From positions 1 through 7,671 of the forward strand of contig DPKV01000256.1 of NCBI GenBank assembly GCA_003542325.1: a stretch of 7,671 nt of DNA, in the 5' to 3' direction. Shown in pieces: positions 5,046-7,671 of the stretch. Both the position numbers and the translations under genes were made by a program. The first letter of the stretch is position 1. Every line of letters begins with the position of its first letter. This stretch comes from Anaerolineaceae bacterium. Lineage in GTDB: Bacteria; Chloroflexota; Anaerolineae; Anaerolineales; Anaerolineaceae. A model generated the notes under the pieces. The model had not been told where the DNA came from, searched no databases, and worked only from the letters and a program-made list of their open reading frames with translations.

Positions 5046-7340
5046 TTACTCCTTATGGTTCTTATACCGGTAAGCGGCAATCATCGCCTGTCCAAAGGCC
5101 ACGCAGCCATCATTGGGCGGCGTCTGGCGGTGGATGAGGGGTGTGATCTGGTTTTGTTGAAAAAGATCCAGCGTTTTTTCCATCAGGACCTGGTTTTGCC
5201 ATACTCCGCCGGAAAGGACAAACTGGTTGACAGGATAGTCTTTTTGGACCTGCTGGGCCAGAGCCAGCGATAACCGGGCAATGGTATTGTGGAAGCGGGC
5301 GGCAATTACGGGTTGGCTTATGCCATCCCTCATGTCTTTCAGGAGCGCTGTAAGCATCGGCTGCAGGCCTATCTCCGATGCTTTGATAACAAACGGATAA
5401 TACCCTGATTCAGTCATGTCTACCAGCCCCTCAAGTTCAACGGCGGCCTGGGCTTCGTATGAGATGGTTTGACGCACGCCGATCAGCGCAGCTACGGCAT
5501 CAAAGAGACGGCCCATGCTGCTCGTTTGCGGGGTGTTCAGTTTCTTTTCGAGTTGCGTCAGGAGAGCGTGTCTCTCAAGATCACTCAACGCCTGGACGGG
5601 AGGCAGCGATTCGTTCCAGGTAAAACCGTACGCCCACAAAGTACTCAAAGCCATCCGGGCCGGTTTGCGGATAGCCGCTTCGCCGCCGGGCAGCGGGACA
5701 GTTTTCAGGTGGAAGAGGCGTTCAAAGGTATCACAATTCCCGACCAGGACTTCTCCACCCCAGATTGTCCCGTCCAGGCCGATGCCCGTACCATCAAAGA
5801 TCAATCCGGCGACCTGGGTTTCCGGGGAAAGTCCGTTTTCGATCATGCCGGCAGCAAGATGGGCGTGGTGATGTTGGATTTCAAACAAAGGCAGGTCTTC
5901 GGCTGCTGCTTTTGTCCTGGCGTATTGGCTCGCAAGGTAATCCGGATGAAGGTCGCAGGCCAGTAATTCCGGCTGAATGCGGAAGAGGTCTTCATAATGA
6001 CGGATGGCCTCCTGAAAGTCCTGATAGGTCTCCCAGTTTTCCATTTCACCGATGTAATGACTGAGAAAAGCGTATTTATCCCGGGTCAGACAGAACGTAT
6101 TTTTCATCTGTGAGCCGGTCGCCAAGATTTGAGGTAGGTCATAATCCAGCCGGAAGGGGTTGGGGGCATAGCCCCTCGCCCTGCGGCTGGGATAAGGCGC
6201 ATCGTTAATTACCGTCAAGACCGAATCGTCCACCCGCATGTGGATGGGCCGGTCATGCATTAGGAAAGCATCGGCTATCTCAGATAATTTCTCCCGGGCT
6301 TCCCTGTTTTCCCTGATGACAGGCGCTTCCGAAAGGTTGCCGCTGGTCATCACCAGAACGTCCGGGTAATTCGGTTCCGGTTCCAACAATAACAGGTGCA
6401 GGGGCGTGTAGGGCAGCATAAAACCCAACTTTGCCTGCCCCGGTGCTACATTCTCCGCCAGGTGGGTTCCTTCCCGCTGGGGCAGCAGGAGGATCGGCGC
6501 CTGGGGGCTTTGCAGGAGGGTTGCAGCAGCGTTCGTGACCTCAACGTATTTTTGGATTGTCTCAAGATCGAAAGCCATCAGCGCGAACGGCTTGGCGGGG
6601 CGGTGTTTACGGTCTCGCAGCCGGGCGACTGCCTCCGGGTTAAGCGCATCGCAGGCGAGGTGAAAGCCGCCCAAACCTTTGATGGCTAATATCTGACCCT
6701 CTGCCAGCATTTGCCGGGCGGCCTGGATGGCGCCCTCTTTCTCTTTGAGTTTTTCCCCGAAGTTGTCTTCCAGCCAAATCTGGGGGCCGCAGACCGGACA
6801 GGCGATGGGCTGGGCGTGAAAACGCCGGTCAGCCGGGTTTATATATTCTTCCCGGCAATCCGAACACATTTCAAAACCCGCCATGGTCGTTTTTGGCCGG
6901 TCGTAGGGGATTTCTTTGATGATCGAAAAACGGGGACCACAGTTCGTACAATTGATAAAAGGATAACGATATCTTCGGTCATGGGGATTGAATAATTCAG
7001 CCTGACAGTCGGCGCAGATAGCCACATCCGGCGAAACCGGGATGAAATCCGTGGCCTTATCCTGGCTGGAAAGGATCACGAAACCTTCAAAATGCGTCAA
7101 CGGAATCTCTTCAATGTTAATTGAATCGATTTGGGCCAGGGGAGGGGCCTTGATTGGGATATCCGCACAGAAATGATCCAGCGTATCGGGGTCGCCGCTG
7201 ATTTCAATATCCACCCCACTGGCAGAATTACATACCCAACCGGGCAAATCATAATCCGCCGCCAGATTAAAGATAAATGGACGGAATCCAACCCCCTGAA
7301 CGATCCCATTGATGTGAATATGATGGCTGCTTTTCAGCAT
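5046..7340 (-). CDS. hypF: HypF, carbamoyltransferase of [NiFe]-hydrogenase maturation
   Basis: HypF uses carbamoyl phosphate and ATP, through carbamoyl-adenylate, to carbamoylate the C-terminal Cys of HypE, the first step of cyanide ligand synthesis. All domains are present in its 764 residues. An acylphosphatase domain (about 6-92) has GIVQGVGFRPF with R20, and N38 as the likely catalytic Asn. Two zinc-finger units have Cys at 109/112, 131/134, 159/162 and 181/184 in the exact family spacing C-X2-C-X18-C-X2-C-X24-C-X2-C-X18-C-X2-C. A YrdC-like domain (about 200-390) has KGLGGFHLACDA, MTSGNLSEAPV and RRARGYAP. A Kae1-like C-terminal domain has HHHAHLAAGM (490-499), FDGTGIGLDG, GGVWQN (711-716) and NDGCVAFGQ. 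No frameshift or truncation is seen. The start at 7340 gives a normal N-terminus although its ribosome binding site is weak; translation probably depends on hypB, which ends 7 nt upstream. Confidence 0.98.
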   Translation of the reverse strand: MLKSSHHIHINGIVQGVGFRPFIFNLAADYDLPGWVCNSASGVDIEISGDPDTLDHFCADIPIKAPPLAQIDSINIEEIPLTHFEGFVILSSQDKATDFIPVSPDVAICADCQAELFNPHDRRYRYPFINCTNCGPRFSIIKEIPYDRPKTTMAGFEMCSDCREEYINPADRRFHAQPIACPVCGPQIWLEDNFGEKLKEKEGAIQAARQMLAEGQILAIKGLGGFHLACDALNPEAVARLRDRKHRPAKPFALMAFDLETIQKYVEVTNAAATLLQSPQAPILLLPQREGTHLAENVAPGQAKLGFMLPYTPLHLLLLEPEPNYPDVLVMTSGNLSEAPVIRENREAREKLSEIADAFLMHDRPIHMRVDDSVLTVINDAPYPSRRARGYAPNPFRLDYDLPQILATGSQMKNTFCLTRDKYAFLSHYIGEMENWETYQDFQEAIRHYEDLFRIQPELLACDLHPDYLASQYARTKAAAEDLPLFEIQHHHAHLAAGMIENGLSPETQVAGLIFDGTGIGLDGTIWGGEVLVGNCDTFERLFHLKTVPLPGGEAAIRKPARMALSTLWAYGFTWNESLPPVQALSDLERHALLTQLEKKLNTPQTSSMGRLFDAVAALIGVRQTISYEAQAAVELEGLVDMTESGYYPFVIKASEIGLQPMLTALLKDMRDGISQPVIAARFHNTIARLSLALAQQVQKDYPVNQFVLSGGVWQNQVLMEKTLDLFQQNQITPLIHRQTPPNDGCVAFGQAMIAAYRYKNHKE

Positions 7341-7347
7341 GTGTGGT

Positions 7348-7671
7348 TTACTTCTGTGGAAGTTTGGCTTTCAACCAGGCAAGCCACTCATCCATGCCTT
7401 CACCGGTTTTGCAGGACACCACAAAGGTTACCAGGCCAGGATTCAGCATCTCAACACCCTTGCGGAAGTAATCCAGATCGAAATCGATATAGGGCAGGAG
7501 GTCGATTTTATTAATGATCAGGACTTCCAAACCACGGTAGATATTGGGGTATTTATAGGGCTTATCATCACCTTCCGGGATGCTTGCGACAACGACGTTG
7601 CTATGGGTGCCTAAATCGAAGCCAGCCGGGCAGATCAGATACAAAAAATAGCCATGAGCAAAAGGCTCATG
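7348..7671 (-). CDS. hypB: HypB, hydrogenase nickel-incorporation GTPase (C-terminal part; cut by window edge and possibly disrupted)
   Basis: HypB is a SIMIBI-class GTPase that works with HypA to insert nickel into the hydrogenase large subunit. The last 96 residues are clearly HypB: LICPAGFDLGTHSN, EGDDKPYKYPNIYRG, the guanine-specificity motif NKIDLLPY (G4), and SCKTGEGMDEWLAWL (G5 region) near the end. The stop is TAA at 7350-7348, 7 nt before hypF. The frame stays open to base 7671. Upstream of the LICP Leu codon (7638-7636), however, the residues read HEPFAHGYFLY where HypB proteins have the strongly conserved IENVGN segment. The homology therefore stops inside the window, at a hairpin. 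A TTG at 7644 is not a credible start because the P-loop half of the protein would be missing. The gene is either rearranged or interrupted here, or the contig end is faulty. Confidence 0.85.
   Translation of the reverse strand, partial: HEPFAHGYFLYLICPAGFDLGTHSNVVVASIPEGDDKPYKYPNIYRGLEVLIINKIDLLPYIDFDLDYFRKGVEMLNPGLVTFVVSCKTGEGMDEWLAWLKAKLPQK
7643..7671 (-). repeat. Inverted repeat followed by six T at the window edge, terminator-like, at the hypB breakpoint
   Basis: On the minus strand CATGAGC (7671-7665) and GCTCATG (7659-7653) form a perfect 7-bp stem with a 5-nt loop CTTTT. GCTA and then TTTTTT (7648-7643) follow. On the near side the palindrome could extend by GC and TA if the sequence beyond the window allows, which would bring the stem up to the T-run. 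The form is that of an intrinsic terminator, or of an element or contig end; it lies where conserved HypB codons should be. Confidence 0.5.

Noticed and set aside
7635..7670. An 11-codon hydrophobic reading frame on the minus strand at the window edge.
   Set aside because: It is too short to support as a gene, shares its bases with the inverted repeat and has no visible ribosome binding site within the window.

Overview
The window is about 7.7 kb of bacterial DNA with moderate G+C and dense coding. It holds the ends of two metal-cofactor clusters that converge on an unrelated two-gene unit. The left end (1-1006, plus strand) is the tail of an iron-sulfur assembly (suf) cluster: the last 69 codons of sufD, a 97-residue protein I do not recognise, and a small soluble Rieske [2Fe-2S] protein. 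The right end (2612-7671, minus strand, read right to left) is a [NiFe]-hydrogenase maturation operon in the order hypB (3' part only) - hypF - hypC - hypD - hypE. The middle (1080-2534, minus strand) holds a class I SAM-dependent methyltransferase followed by a PIG-L/LmbE-family zinc deacetylase.

The hyp genes form one tightly packed unit. The hypB-hypF gap is 7 nt and the hypF-hypC gap is 2 nt. The hypC/hypD and hypD/hypE junctions are both 8-nt overlaps if the starts with good ribosome binding sites are used. HypF and HypE make the thiocarboxamide that becomes the cyanide ligand, HypC and HypD assemble Fe(CN)2CO, and HypB is the GTPase of the nickel step. No hydrogenase structural gene and no hypA lies in the window. 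The methyltransferase/deacetylase pair has its own good sigma70-type promoter in the 77-nt gap after hypE, with a perfect inverted repeat just downstream of the -10 box, so it is probably a separate, possibly regulated, transcription unit.

Regulatory points: an extended -10 promoter candidate lies upstream of the 97-residue gene, and a clear intrinsic terminator ends only 16 nt before the Rieske start codon. At the right edge, recognisable HypB sequence stops abruptly at the conserved LICP segment. The expected upstream GTPase motif is replaced by a perfect 7-bp inverted repeat followed by six T. This is either a real disruption or rearrangement of hypB, or an assembly-end artefact.

The suf-Rieske linkage, the hyp gene order and the HypE N-terminal tail fit an anaerobic or facultative bacterium, perhaps of the Chloroflexota (Anaerolineae-like). 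That placement is inference with low to moderate confidence. I see no tRNA, rRNA, CRISPR array, transposase or phage gene, and no convincing new multi-gene system. The most unusual items are the hypB breakpoint, the Rieske leader terminator, the unknown suf-linked protein and the inverted repeat at the methyltransferase promoter.
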